Numbered from the stretch's first letter, positions 24,609-33,488 are shown. The stretch: 64,000 nucleotides of DNA from Eubacterium ramulus ATCC 29099 (GCF_000469345.1 NZ_KI271187.1:1-64000); one strand, 5' to 3'. Notes: a model not told the origin generated them from the letters alone. Translations and numbers: made by a program.

Positions 24609-27003
24609 GGGGTTGGAAGGACTTGGCTGGCAGGAGATTTTAGGATTTTCAAATCAGCAGCTCCTTCTTTTTACAAAAGAAATTGATACAGAGAAAAAGA
24701 GAAGAATATTAAAACAGCTTCCAATCGAGTATGGAAAGAAATTGGTTGCCTATCCGAAAATTCTTTCAAAGATTATAAGTCTACTGGAAGCAGGAATTTC
24801 AGCCTATAGAATAGAAATGTTTATCGGCAGTGCCGATGAAAAACTATTTGACCGTTCCTATGAGGAATTGGAAGCAGCTTTGAAAACAGAAGCAATTTCG
24901 GACAGATACGTAGCTGTATATCTCCAATATTATTTTTCCAGCCATTTGTCCGAAAAAGAGTGCAGTACATTAAATGGAAATCTGGAGTTTCTCGAAACAT
25001 ATTGTGATAAAAAGCTACAAGATTTAAGCTTTTCAGAACGAATGTTTTTGAAAGAACCGATTTTTACAGGGGACTTTTTAGGAGAAGTGATTGGAGAAGA
25101 ACACTTCTTTCAGGATTTAGGAAAAGTGAATGTATTGGAACTTTTGAAGTATTTGTCAAAGTTTCAACTGCCAATGTTAAGTAAAGAGGCATATAGGCAG
25201 ATTATAAAAAATGCAGAAGAACTTTATCCGTTATTAAGAAAAATCGCAGACCGCTTGCATAAAGACGTGCTGTCTTGTTTTTTGACAAGGTGGCTGGAGA
25301 ATGAACAGTTATTGTTTGATTTAAACAGATTTGTAAGACAAGGATGGATTTCGCAAGGGAATTTCTATACAAGAGCAGGGTATATACAGGAGGTTTACCG
25401 GTATGCCATAAAAGCGGTGGACCGATTGAAATATTATCAGGAGTCAGTACTTCTTTATGCAGTCAAACATCAGAAAAAACACTTTTTGAAGTTGTATGAA
25501 GAAAATACAGAACTGTTTCTTGAACTTCCATGGAATTCTATTTTATTTCAAAAAGCATTTTATGAGGAGTATGTCAATCTAAATACATTAAATTTTCAAA
25601 ATTTAAAGGAATGCAGAAAAATAAAGGAATGTTCTGCTATAGAAAAGACAGATATGCTACAAAAAGAGTATACTTTTGCGGAAATAAAATTATTTGCTGT
25701 CTGTCCTGACAGAGCGTATATCCGTTTGTACCACAAACTAAATTATAGAAGGGTAGACGATCGGTTGAGAGTTATGCAGGAAGTGGTGAAAAAGAGACTC
25801 TTGGACAAGGTAACCAGCGAAGAAACGCTGGAAAGAGTTGCGGCTTTTTTATCCCACAAACCATTATCTAAGTGGGTGAAAGAAGAATTGGGAAATATTT
25901 CCGGCCTAGTAGGGATGGATATACTAGATTTGTTTCTTTCCTGGGAAGAAGTTGTACGTTTTCTTCCAGAAGTGAAAAATGGTTTCCAACTGCGGTATTT
26001 GATAGCAAATAAAGAAAAATTAAGTGGATACCCAAATTTTCAGTCTGTCTATGCTGAACTAGTAAAAAATGATCCTCACTGGGAATGGATGAAGAACACT
26101 TTTGCTTTCTCCGATTCGTTTATCAGAGAACATGAAGCAAATATCCAGACATTTCTGGAACAAGGCGGTTCTGAAATTTTGTATGAATTTTATAAAGGAG
26201 ATACCGGACAGACAGAAATGTTGCGTAGATTGTTGGTCGCAGAGCTTATGGGGAAATTTAAAGACTTAAAATACCATGATGCAGATCTGGAAAAGGAACT
26301 TGCTTTTCCGATTTCAGAAAAACAGATGAAACTGTGGGCAGAAAATCTGCAACTTCAGAGAAAGGAATGGAAGATCTGGGAAGAAGACCGTTTTCTTCCG
26401 GTGATGCAGATTGGGGAGCTGCCGGATAAAACCTGTTTGAGTTACAAGACAGGAATGTATCGAAAGTGTCTGCTATCCTGCTTTGACAGTAATAAGAAAA
26501 TTATATATATTTCTTATCAAGGTAAGATTGTCCTTAGGGCAATCCTTCGGCTTACAAAAGCATCTGAAGAAAAAATGGAAAGGGAGAACAAAGAATTTCA
26601 ATTTGTAGATTTTACAAAGGATACGGGAAAGAAAGAGAAACCAGAGCAACTGGTTCTGTTTTTGGAAAAAGCCTATGTAAAAGGGATTTCAGACAGATTG
26701 GAACAGGAGATGTTTAAGCTTCTTTTTCGTATGGTAAAGGAAAAAGCAGGAAGACTCAGCATCTCATTGTTGATCAGTCGTGATTACTTTGGGAACATTC
26801 CAAGTGGATGGTTTCAAAAAGAGAGTAGATACATCTATATCTCGGCTACCAAAGGAAAAGAGCAGTATTTGGACTCCCTAGGTGGAAATCATGGAATTGC
26901 TTCTGAAGGAAAATACCTGCAAGCATCGGTCTTCCGTCCAATATCCCCGGAAAAGTGTGCTTATGAAAGAATGGAGGGAGAGGAATTCTCTGAAATATCA
27001 TAG
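24571..27003 (+). CDS. Second large helical protein of the MoxR/VWA module
   Basis: 810 aa, translationally overlapped with the previous gene, RBS GGAGG at 24560-24564. Mostly alpha-helical and repeat-like (TPR- or HEAT-like impression, no clear consensus). The C-terminal 180 residues look more globular (CLLSCFDSNKKIIYISYQGK, SRYIYISATKGKEQYLDS). QLLLF at residues 30-34 and QLVLF near residue 691 fit the loose beta-clamp-binding consensus. The function is unknown; the operon context ties it to the MoxR ATPase. Confidence 0.6.
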   Translation: MLTTVKEHMEIIKGLEGLGWQEILGFSNQQLLLFTKEIDTEKKRRILKQLPIEYGKKLVAYPKILSKIISLLEAGISAYRIEMFIGSADEKLFDRSYEELEAALKTEAISDRYVAVYLQYYFSSHLSEKECSTLNGNLEFLETYCDKKLQDLSFSERMFLKEPIFTGDFLGEVIGEEHFFQDLGKVNVLELLKYLSKFQLPMLSKEAYRQIIKNAEELYPLLRKIADRLHKDVLSCFLTRWLENEQLLFDLNRFVRQGWISQGNFYTRAGYIQEVYRYAIKAVDRLKYYQESVLLYAVKHQKKHFLKLYEENTELFLELPWNSILFQKAFYEEYVNLNTLNFQNLKECRKIKECSAIEKTDMLQKEYTFAEIKLFAVCPDRAYIRLYHKLNYRRVDDRLRVMQEVVKKRLLDKVTSEETLERVAAFLSHKPLSKWVKEELGNISGLVGMDILDLFLSWEEVVRFLPEVKNGFQLRYLIANKEKLSGYPNFQSVYAELVKNDPHWEWMKNTFAFSDSFIREHEANIQTFLEQGGSEILYEFYKGDTGQTEMLRRLLVAELMGKFKDLKYHDADLEKELAFPISEKQMKLWAENLQLQRKEWKIWEEDRFLPVMQIGELPDKTCLSYKTGMYRKCLLSCFDSNKKIIYISYQGKIVLRAILRLTKASEEKMERENKEFQFVDFTKDTGKKEKPEQLVLFLEKAYVKGISDRLEQEMFKLLFRMVKEKAGRLSISLLISRDYFGNIPSGWFQKESRYIYISATKGKEQYLDSLGGNHGIASEGKYLQASVFRPISPEKCAYERMEGEEFSEIS

Positions 27004-27013
27004 AAAATTCAAT

Positions 27014-27042
27014 TTGTCAGGTCCTATGAAGTTTGATATAAT
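27014..27042 (+). promoter_or_regulatory. Promoter of the Rpn gene
   Basis: TTGTCA (27014-27019), exactly 17 bases, TATAAT (27037-27042): a near-consensus sigma-A promoter. It gives this gene its own transcription, unlike its neighbours. Confidence 0.75.
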
Positions 27043-27088
27043 AATCGTAACAAGAGAGTGACTGGTTGTAGAAAAGAGAGGAATTTAC

Positions 27089-28009
27089 GTGGAACATACA
27101 AAAGCAGATATTATATTTAAAGATTTTTGGCGGAATAATGAACGGTTTGCCGATCTTTTCAATGTAGTTGTGTTTGGAGGAAAAGAGGTTATTAAGCCAG
27201 AGGCATTGCATGAAATGGATACGGATGTTTCCGGTGTCATTCAATTAAAAGATTATAAGGAAACGTTATCCAGAACAAGAGATGTCATTAAAAAGACCGC
27301 TTATGGAGTAGAATTTGTTGTTCTTGGAATTGAAAGCCAGCAGCATATTCATTATGCCATGCCGCTACGTCATATGGTGTATGATGCAATGAGTTACCTG
27401 AAGGAATATCAGGAAATTACACGCAAATATAAAAAAGATACCGGGAAAAAGACAGAAGATGAATTTTTATCAAAGATGAAAAAAGATGACCGGCTTCATC
27501 CGGTTATCACATTGACAGTGTATTATGGAGAAAAACAGTGGGACGGACCGTATTGTCTGAAAGATATGATTGTAGAAATGCCGGAAGAAATTGCCGCTAT
27601 TTTCTCAGATTACAAAATGAACCTCTTGGAAGTACGGGATTCAGACCGATATGTGTTCAATAATACAGATGTTCAAAGTGTTTTTGAAATTACCAGGGAA
27701 ATCTTTGCCGGCCATTTTGAAAAAATTCAGGAGAAGTATGGAAACAAGGAGATGGGTTCAGATCTATTAACAGTTGTCGGTCAGATGACAGGATCAAAGG
27801 AACTGATTCGTATGAGTAGAAATATGGAGGTAAACAGTATGTGTGAGGCATTAGAAAAGTTGAAAGAAGAAGGCGAACAAATGGGTAGAGAAAAAGAGCG
27901 AGAAGCAGTCATTCTTACAATGCTGCAGAATAATTATCCGATTTCTGAGATTTGTAAACTTTTGAATATCCCCGAAGAAGAGGTGTTAAAAATAAAAGAT
28001 AGAAAATAA
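27089..28009 (+). CDS. Rpn-family PD-(D/E)XK nuclease/putative transposase
   Basis: 306 aa, GTG start. Typical Rpn (recombination-promoting nuclease, PDDEXK_2) sequence: KADIIFKDFWRNNERFADLFN, SRTRDVIKKTA with Asp65, then VVLGIESQQHIHYAMP giving Glu82 and Gln84 of the ExQ nuclease core. These proteins cut DNA and promote recA-independent recombination; many belong to fast-evolving families. The C-terminal end has a helix-turn-helix-like ISEICKLLNIPEEEV. With its own strong promoter and terminator it is likely a cargo insertion. Confidence 0.85.
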   Translation: MEHTKADIIFKDFWRNNERFADLFNVVVFGGKEVIKPEALHEMDTDVSGVIQLKDYKETLSRTRDVIKKTAYGVEFVVLGIESQQHIHYAMPLRHMVYDAMSYLKEYQEITRKYKKDTGKKTEDEFLSKMKKDDRLHPVITLTVYYGEKQWDGPYCLKDMIVEMPEEIAAIFSDYKMNLLEVRDSDRYVFNNTDVQSVFEITREIFAGHFEKIQEKYGNKEMGSDLLTVVGQMTGSKELIRMSRNMEVNSMCEALEKLKEEGEQMGREKEREAVILTMLQNNYPISEICKLLNIPEEEVLKIKDRK

Positions 28010-28049
28010 TACCATTTTTCAGAACAAAAGGAATATTAGATTTACTGAA

Positions 28050-28081
28050 AGGCATCAAAAAAATTTTTGGTGTCTTTTTTG
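28050..28081 (+). terminator. Intrinsic terminator after Rpn gene
   Basis: AGGCATCAAAA pairs with TTTTGGTGTCT through G-U pairs, followed by a T-run. The next gene starts only 26 bases after it. Confidence 0.65.
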
Positions 28082-28106
28082 TACCCTAAAATGAAAGGAG
28101 AAAAAA

Positions 28107-28277
28107 TTGAAGAAACTGATATGTAAAAAATGTGGAAACGAAGTTTTACCTGAAAAAGATAAAGCATTAAAAAAGGAATATCCATATTATTGCAGTTTTT
28201 GTGATGAGAACAAATATAGATTTGAGTGTATGAGAGTAGAAGAGAATAAAGCACAGAAAAGGAAGGAACTGATATGA
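28107..28277 (+). CDS. Small zinc-ribbon protein
   Basis: A 56-aa frame starting with TTG at 28107, 6 bases after a strong AAAGGAG (28094-28100). It encodes two CxxC pairs (ICKKCGNE near the N-terminus and YYCSFCDEN in the middle), i.e. a zinc ribbon. Its stop overlaps the next start (ATGA at 28274), which supports real translation. The function is unknown; a nucleic-acid or protein adaptor is plausible. Confidence 0.7.
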   Translation: MKKLICKKCGNEVLPEKDKALKKEYPYYCSFCDENKYRFECMRVEENKAQKRKELI

Positions 28278-28465
28278 CAGATGAAGAAAGAGTATTATCC
28301 TGCCAGCGTGAGATCCGAAGACTTCGGAGTGTGGTCCGGGAGTATGAAGAAGAAAGAAGACTGTTTCTTGCATGGTTGGAAACGGAAAGCAAAATACCGT
28401 CTGAAAACCAGGCTGGATTGAATAGGGTGAAACAATATTTGGATACATATCTGTACCAAGATTAG
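28274..28465 (+). CDS. Small coiled-coil protein
   Basis: 63 aa, translationally coupled to the zinc-ribbon gene. Highly charged heptad-like helix (ERVLSCQREIRRLRSVVREY) followed by a second helix. No motif assigned. Confidence 0.55.
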   Translation: MTDEERVLSCQREIRRLRSVVREYEEERRLFLAWLETESKIPSENQAGLNRVKQYLDTYLYQD

Positions 28466-28498
28466 AAAAATAATACGATTTAGGAGAAAGGAGAAAGT

Positions 28499-29467
28499 AT
28501 GACAAAAGGATATTTTGTAATAGAGGGAAATGGAAAGATTAGAAAAGCTACTTATTTAGTGTCAGATGCATATCTGGACAATGGATATGGAGAACAGATT
28601 ATCCGGGCATTTGCAGAAAAGCGAGAGCTGGAATTTTTGGAGCAAACATATCAAAAATTGGATCTGACTGATAAAAGAAATATACAATCATTACAACCAG
28701 AGTGGTATCGAAAAACAACTCATTCCAATAAAGGAGATATTTTTTCAGAATATGCTTATGTAGTTCGAAAAGAGAAATTGCGTGTGTATCACTATGGAAA
28801 ATTGCTTTTTTGTCTGAAACGAGAAGATGCAGAAATATGGCTATACTTATTAGAAAATATGCAGCAATTGGTAGATTATTTTTTATATTCAGATGAACGA
28901 TTGGAGTATCAGTGGGAAAAATATTTTTCCATGTTCCAATTTTTGCAGAAAAAAATAGAAGAAGGGTTCTGCCAGCAAGAGTTTCAGCAGTATATGCGGA
29001 AAGAAGGGAAAAATCTTGCTTTTTTCAGAGATGAACATCTGGTGGATGTATGGGATAGATATGATAGACCTGCGTATCAAAAAATATGGAAAAAAGGGAA
29101 CCGGGAAATCTTATTTATTGTGACAAAGCAGGAGCGTATCTGGAGAGCATACATACAAGGTCCGTATAGTCGGATTGCAGTATTTCAACAATGTTCCAGT
29201 GAGAAAAAAATGTGTGACATGATACGATTAGAACTTAGAAAAGAAAGCCTTAAATTTGAACAGTATGCAAAGATAACTGCTTATGTTAGTAAAATAGCAA
29301 AAGAATTGTTCAGTCAGAAAATTAATTTAGAGGAGGTACAACAATACTTACAGGAAGAACAGCAAAGAACACCTTGGTATCTTTGTAAAGGTGCTCTTTC
29401 CATTAGTAATATTATAAATTACTTAAAAATGGATTTGCGAAATGAACAATATAGACGTAATAGGTAA
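28499..29467 (+). CDS. Element protein, unknown
   Basis: 322 aa, RBS GAAAGGAGAAAG at 28487-28498. A soluble, helical protein rich in aromatic residues; its N-terminus starts with strands (YFVIEGNGKIRKATYLVSD). I see no catalytic motif. It precedes the LPD28-like gene and probably shares its transcript. Confidence 0.6.
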   Translation: MTKGYFVIEGNGKIRKATYLVSDAYLDNGYGEQIIRAFAEKRELEFLEQTYQKLDLTDKRNIQSLQPEWYRKTTHSNKGDIFSEYAYVVRKEKLRVYHYGKLLFCLKREDAEIWLYLLENMQQLVDYFLYSDERLEYQWEKYFSMFQFLQKKIEEGFCQQEFQQYMRKEGKNLAFFRDEHLVDVWDRYDRPAYQKIWKKGNREILFIVTKQERIWRAYIQGPYSRIAVFQQCSSEKKMCDMIRLELRKESLKFEQYAKITAYVSKIAKELFSQKINLEEVQQYLQEEQQRTPWYLCKGALSISNIINYLKMDLRNEQYRRNR

Positions 29468-29494
29468 AGACAGTAGAAAGAAGAGGGAAATAAT

Positions 29495-29809
29495 ATGGTG
29501 AGATATGATGCACGAAAAGAAACTTATGAAGAAATAGAGATTTTTGATACTCGGGCACTTTTTTCAGCAGGAAGAATTCAAAAAGATAGTCTCCCAGAAG
29601 GTTTTTATTGTTATGAAGTTCGTCATGATGATGAGTGTATAAGGATTCCGTGTGAATTAAGTTCTCATATTTTGGTAAACTTTTGGAGGACAGTAATATC
29701 TAGAGTTCCACTTATAAAGGAGAAAGAATGTAGGAGATATATAGAAGATGAAGACTGGGGGTATACTGGAAATGCAGAAATACAACTGGAATCGTGGATT
29801 GAGGCATAA
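29495..29809 (+). CDS. LPD28-like domain protein
   Basis: 104 aa. The pattern YEEIEIFDTRALFSAGRI, LPEGFYCYEVRHDDE, then VNFWRTVISR and EDWGY matches what I know of LPD28, a domain found in large polyvalent proteins of conjugative elements and also as single proteins. It lacks enzyme motifs and may bind proteins or nucleic acid during transfer. It is the last gene before leader copy 3. Confidence 0.65.
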   Translation: MVRYDARKETYEEIEIFDTRALFSAGRIQKDSLPEGFYCYEVRHDDECIRIPCELSSHILVNFWRTVISRVPLIKEKECRRYIEDEDWGYTGNAEIQLESWIEA

Positions 29810-29859
29810 TACATAAAATAAAAATAGCAGTCAGGCTAACAGGATATAGTGTTATTTTG

Positions 29860-30040
29860 TTGACTTGACCACTATATTGTGTTACCATAAACTTGTAGTT
29901 CAGTTTTATTCTTCATAAAGAAGAATGGTAATTTTTTTCTGACCATAAGGTTAGAATGAAGTTTTGAAGTTTTGATACTTAATTAAAAAGCGCGTATATC
30001 AAAAGCATTCAGGAAGAAATTCTTTGAGTGCTTTTTTTAT
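29860..30040 (+). ncRNA. Leader RNA copy 3: promoter, three hairpins and terminator
   Basis: Within the 341-base gap 29810-30150. Overlapping promoter options: TTGACT (29860-29865) with TACCAT (29883-29888), or TTGACC (29865-29870) with TAAACT (29888-29893); the spacer contains ATATTGTG. Hairpin 1: ATTCTTC/GAAGAAT (29908-29914/29920-29926). Hairpin 2: TCTGACC/GGTTAGA (29938-29944/29949-29955). Motif AAGTTTTGAA (29959-29968). Hairpin 3: TTTTGATA/TATCAAAA (29970-29977/29997-30004), whose 3' arm overlaps the terminator stem. Terminator: AAAAGCATTCA with TGAGTGCTTTT (30001-30034) and T-run. The overlap makes hairpin 3 and the full terminator compete. Confidence 0.7.
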
Positions 30041-30085
30041 TGCCTTTTGGAAAGGAGAAGAAAGAAAAATAAAAAGCAGAGAGAA

Positions 30086-30128
30086 CGATATGAAAATCAG
30101 AAGGGATTTTTGTATCGTTTTTTTGTAT
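30086..30128 (+). terminator. Second terminator before the methyltransferase gene
   Basis: AACGATA pairs perfectly with TATCGTT, with a further inner GAAAATC/GATTTTT-type stem, followed by seven T. It stands 23 bases before the GTG start, so leader 3 is followed by two terminators in series. Confidence 0.65.
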
Positions 30129-30150
30129 ATGCAGAAAGGAGTGTGACAAT

Positions 30151-31197
30151 GTGCAGGAAAGTGATTTACAGCGTGCAAGTAAAATTTTGCGCACAGAATT
30201 TGGTTCCGACTGGAAACAGATTGTACAGACGTTAGGAACAAGAGAGCTTACGCATTGCGTAGGACAAGACCTGACTTCTTTTATGGCATTTCCAGAACGG
30301 GCAGAAGGAGGCAGCAATCAGTGGAGAGGAAATTGTTCCCCGCAGGTTGTAGCGAAACTCATTCAGTTTGTAAAAAAATGCAGGCGATATGAAAAGAATA
30401 AGGATTTTTTATTTTTGGATCCCATGAGTGGTTCTGGGACCAGTCAAGATGTGGCAGAGGAATTGCATATTCCCTCTGTCTTATACGATTTAAACCCACA
30501 TCCGCCAAAGGGGATTGGAAACTGGAATGCATTAAAGGATGAAGTTGCGCATAGTGCAGACCTGATTTTTTTCCACCCACCTTACCATGATATTATCCAG
30601 TATTCCGGAAATATGTGGGGCAGGCCGCATGAAGATGATTTGAGCAGATGTGAAAATTATGAAGATTATATTGAAAAACTGAACTATGTGATCAAAAAAC
30701 TGTATTTCAGCCTAAGACAGAATGGGTATCTGGCAATTCTGGTAGGAGATATCCGGCAGAAAGGCGTCTTTCATTCTATTGCAGCAGATATGCTTCATAT
30801 TGGAAATATGAAGTCCTGGATTGTTAAGGGGCAGTTTCATTGCACTTCCAGTAAGACACAGTATTCCGGAAAACCCTTTATTCCTATTGTGACGGAAACA
30901 CTGGTGCTTTTTCAAAAAGAAGAAATTCTTCTTGTACCATTTTCAATTAGAAGGGAAGGAATATTCCAGATACAAGAACAGGACTCCATTGCACTGACGT
31001 GGTTTCATTTATTGCGGATGACACTGGAACAGTTAAATGGACATGCAACGTTAAAGCAGCTATATCAGGAATTAAGAGAGCACCCGAAAGCCAAAAAGAA
31101 TAAAAATTATGAGGCGAGAATTCGGGCAACTTTATATGAACATGCCGATTGTTTTCTGCCTTTAGCAAGAGGAACGTTTCGGCTAAAATACCGATAG
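30151..31197 (+). CDS. DNA methyltransferase (N6-adenine or N4-cytosine class)
   Basis: 348 aa, GTG start behind AAAGGAG (30135-30141). Motif I DPMSGSGTS at residues 90-98 (SAM binding) and motif IV HPPY at 142-145 (base-flipping active site, [DNSH]PP[YFW]) are clear. It should methylate an amino group on A or C in DNA. No restriction endonuclease is nearby, so it may act as a solitary modification or anti-restriction enzyme for the element. It heads the operon behind leader copy 3. Confidence 0.8.
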   Translation: MQESDLQRASKILRTEFGSDWKQIVQTLGTRELTHCVGQDLTSFMAFPERAEGGSNQWRGNCSPQVVAKLIQFVKKCRRYEKNKDFLFLDPMSGSGTSQDVAEELHIPSVLYDLNPHPPKGIGNWNALKDEVAHSADLIFFHPPYHDIIQYSGNMWGRPHEDDLSRCENYEDYIEKLNYVIKKLYFSLRQNGYLAILVGDIRQKGVFHSIAADMLHIGNMKSWIVKGQFHCTSSKTQYSGKPFIPIVTETLVLFQKEEILLVPFSIRREGIFQIQEQDSIALTWFHLLRMTLEQLNGHATLKQLYQELREHPKAKKNKNYEARIRATLYEHADCFLPLARGTFRLKYR

Positions 31198-31210
31198 GAA
31201 AGAGGTGTGT

Positions 31211-31453
31211 ATGAAAGATGAAACAATGGCAGGATATTATCAGCTGCTGATTGCAATCTTTTGTAATCTGAATGCAAGAGAAGCAAGATATCTTTATGAT
31301 TATGGACCGGCTCACCCAGTCTGCAGAAGAATGATGTATAGAAAATTAAAGCATCAAAAACAAGGAGAATGTCTTTCAGAGGAAGAAATTTTAGAAAGGC
31401 TGGATCAGTTGGAAAAGAATGGATGTTTTTACAGAGAAAAGAAAGGAGCGTGA
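31211..31453 (+). CDS. Small element protein, unknown
   Basis: 80 aa, start ATG 31211 with GAAAGAGGTG upstream; a GTG at 31205 is in frame. Predicted helical with a basic middle (RRMMYRKLKHQKQ) and a C-terminal helix with SEEEILERLDQL. It looks like a small DNA-binding or adaptor protein, with no recognised family. Confidence 0.55.
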   Translation: MKDETMAGYYQLLIAIFCNLNAREARYLYDYGPAHPVCRRMMYRKLKHQKQGECLSEEEILERLDQLEKNGCFYREKKGA

Positions 31454-31457
31454 AAAT

Positions 31458-31823
31458 ATGCACCTTCATAAACTGACAGATCTTTTGTCATTTCATGAGG
31501 TGGCAGTTGGAGGAACCCTTCCCCAGACAGAGTATTATCGTGAAAAGCTGAAAAGACTGCATCCTATGCAGATGCTTTCGTCGAACATACTGCTGCCACT
31601 ATATGAAATTTCTTTTTCTTATATGACAGTAAGGGGAAATTACAGGCAGGCGAAAAAATATGCTTTCCTGGCAGAGTACAGCGAAGTAGATTTTGAGGCA
31701 GAACTTTTATTAAAGGACTGGATTGCGGAACAGAATGCCAGAAAACCTTACCGCAAAATTTCCAATGTACAAATTCTGGAAATTCAAAAAATTGCGTATG
31801 GGATACTGGATATCCGGTCGTAA
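31458..31823 (+). CDS. Small element protein, unknown
   Basis: 121 aa, start ATG 31458, 4 bases after the previous stop and behind AAAGGAG. Helical, moderately basic, no motif. Probably co-translated with its neighbours in the methyltransferase operon. Confidence 0.55.
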   Translation: MHLHKLTDLLSFHEVAVGGTLPQTEYYREKLKRLHPMQMLSSNILLPLYEISFSYMTVRGNYRQAKKYAFLAEYSEVDFEAELLLKDWIAEQNARKPYRKISNVQILEIQKIAYGILDIRS

Positions 31824-31840
31824 AAGTGTTCCACTTTTTC
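31823..31840 (+). terminator. Short terminator-like hairpin
   Basis: AAAAGTG and CACTTTT form a tight 6-7-bp stem with a 3-4-base loop and a T-run, immediately after the stop codon of the previous gene. The 165 bases from here to 31988 contain no gene I can support. Confidence 0.4.
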
Positions 31841-31988
31841 TTATCCTGAGAAATTCAGGTTGCTGCTTAGGAAAACCGGCCATTGCGGGCTTGTTTTTCG
31901 AAAGTGAAGGTCAGGCAGTGTAAAAAGACACACCTACAAGCATGGCTTTTCCGTTTAGAGCAAACTTTTTGTAAAGAACGGAGAAAAA

Positions 31989-33470
31989 ATGGAACAGTTA
32001 AGTTTTTTTAGCATTGAAAAGAAAATCCAAAACGCCATAACCCTGTTAAAAATGTTTGAAGCAAAAGCCATAGAGATGCATCCGGAAGGATACTATTTAT
32101 GTTTTAGCGGTGGGAAAGACAGTCAGGTAATTTATGAACTGGCAAAACAGGCAAAAGTAAAGTTTCAGGCTTATTATAATGTTACAACCGTAGATCCCCC
32201 GGAATTGGTCTATTTTATCCGAAAAATGTATCCTGCGGTTATTATCAATCAGCCTGATACAACCATGTGGGAACTGATTAGCCAAAAGCATTATCCGCCC
32301 ACACGAAGAATGCGTTATTGCTGCTCTGAATTGAAAGAAAGAGGAGGAAAAGGACGGTTTGTAGTCACTGGTGTGCGTTGGGCAGAAAGCAGGAAACGAA
32401 GAAAAAGAGGATTTGCAGAAATACAAGGACCGTCTGAACCAAAGGTTATTTTAAACAGCGACAATGACGAAAAAAGAAGGCAGATAGAAAATTGCCAGAT
32501 AAAAGGAAAACGGGTGTTAAATCCAATCTTGGATTGGACAGATGATGAGGTGTGGCAGTTTATCCATACACATATCCGAACTTATTGCAGCCTTTATGAT
32601 GAGGGCTTTACAAGGATTGGCTGTATTGGGTGTCCACTGGCTTCCACCAAGCAGCGGGAGAAAGAACTGGCGCGCTATCCTATGTTTAAAAAGGCTTATT
32701 TAAAGGCGTTTGACCGAATGCTTTCTTACCATAAGGAAGGAACACATGGAAGTGCTACATGGAAAGATGCCGAAGATGTTTACAGGTGGTGGCTATATGG
32801 AAATCCCCCAAAAGAAATACAGGTTACTGGACAAATAGAATTATCCATCGAAAGGGAGTTGGGAAACATTGTGAAAGAAATAGAGAAAAAGAAACCAGAG
32901 CCTTCAAAAAAGTGGGAAGATGTTTTTCAAAAGAAACTGTATGACTGGAAAAAGATATACCAGTTTGGAACAGAAGAAAACCTAACCACAGACGGAGAAG
33001 TATTAAACCAAATCAGAAGGGAACTGGTGCAAGTCTATGAGAATTATTTTTCTGGTACAACTGCTTGTGACAGGTATAAAAAGAAAATTCCACAAGCTGT
33101 CAAAGATGATTATATGGCAGGAGAAGTAGAAATTTTTGAAACTGCGCAAAGGCTGGTAAAGAAATATAAGCAGAGCCAGCAGTTTCGATATGTGCTTGTG
33201 AAGCGCCCTCAAATCAGGGAAACAGACCGGAGAAAACTTCAAGTTGATCTTTTGGTCGGAAAAATTCAGAAATTAGAGGTTTGCGTAAAGAGAAAAGACA
33301 TTCTTGGAATGCGTATCTTTTCAAAGGAAGACGAACTGGACAAAATGCTGGCGGAGGTTTATCAAAAAATAAAAGAACTTCCCAGAATAAATGAGGGTGT
33401 AGAAAGCGCCGGAAATAAGAAAAAATCCAGTTGGAAAAATCAGATGATATTAGAAGAATTTATTCGTTAA
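31989..33470 (+). CDS. PAPS reductase-like (CysH/DndC-type) PP-loop protein
   Basis: 493 aa. The PP-loop SGGKDS at residues 40-45 binds ATP pyrophosphate. A Cys-Cys pair in RMRYCCSELKERGG and a later CIGC match the CC...CxxC ligands of a [4Fe-4S] cluster in APS/PAPS reductases and DndC. Ordinary sulfate reduction is unlikely on an element; DNA or RNA sulfur modification or another adenylation step is plausible, but dndBDE are absent. The N-terminus MEQLSFF resembles a beta-clamp-binding motif and the element encodes its own clamp. It shares an operon with a DNA methyltransferase. Confidence 0.8.
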   Translation: MEQLSFFSIEKKIQNAITLLKMFEAKAIEMHPEGYYLCFSGGKDSQVIYELAKQAKVKFQAYYNVTTVDPPELVYFIRKMYPAVIINQPDTTMWELISQKHYPPTRRMRYCCSELKERGGKGRFVVTGVRWAESRKRRKRGFAEIQGPSEPKVILNSDNDEKRRQIENCQIKGKRVLNPILDWTDDEVWQFIHTHIRTYCSLYDEGFTRIGCIGCPLASTKQREKELARYPMFKKAYLKAFDRMLSYHKEGTHGSATWKDAEDVYRWWLYGNPPKEIQVTGQIELSIERELGNIVKEIEKKKPEPSKKWEDVFQKKLYDWKKIYQFGTEENLTTDGEVLNQIRRELVQVYENYFSGTTACDRYKKKIPQAVKDDYMAGEVEIFETAQRLVKKYKQSQQFRYVLVKRPQIRETDRRKLQVDLLVGKIQKLEVCVKRKDILGMRIFSKEDELDKMLAEVYQKIKELPRINEGVESAGNKKKSSWKNQMILEEFIR

Positions 33471-33488
33471 TTGAAAGGAGGAAACAGG

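Noticed and set aside
31989-33470. PAPS-reductase-like protein as a sulfate assimilation enzyme
   Set aside because: The context is replication and DNA modification genes of a mobile element, and the chromosomal sulfate gene cysD is 30 kb away in the core region.
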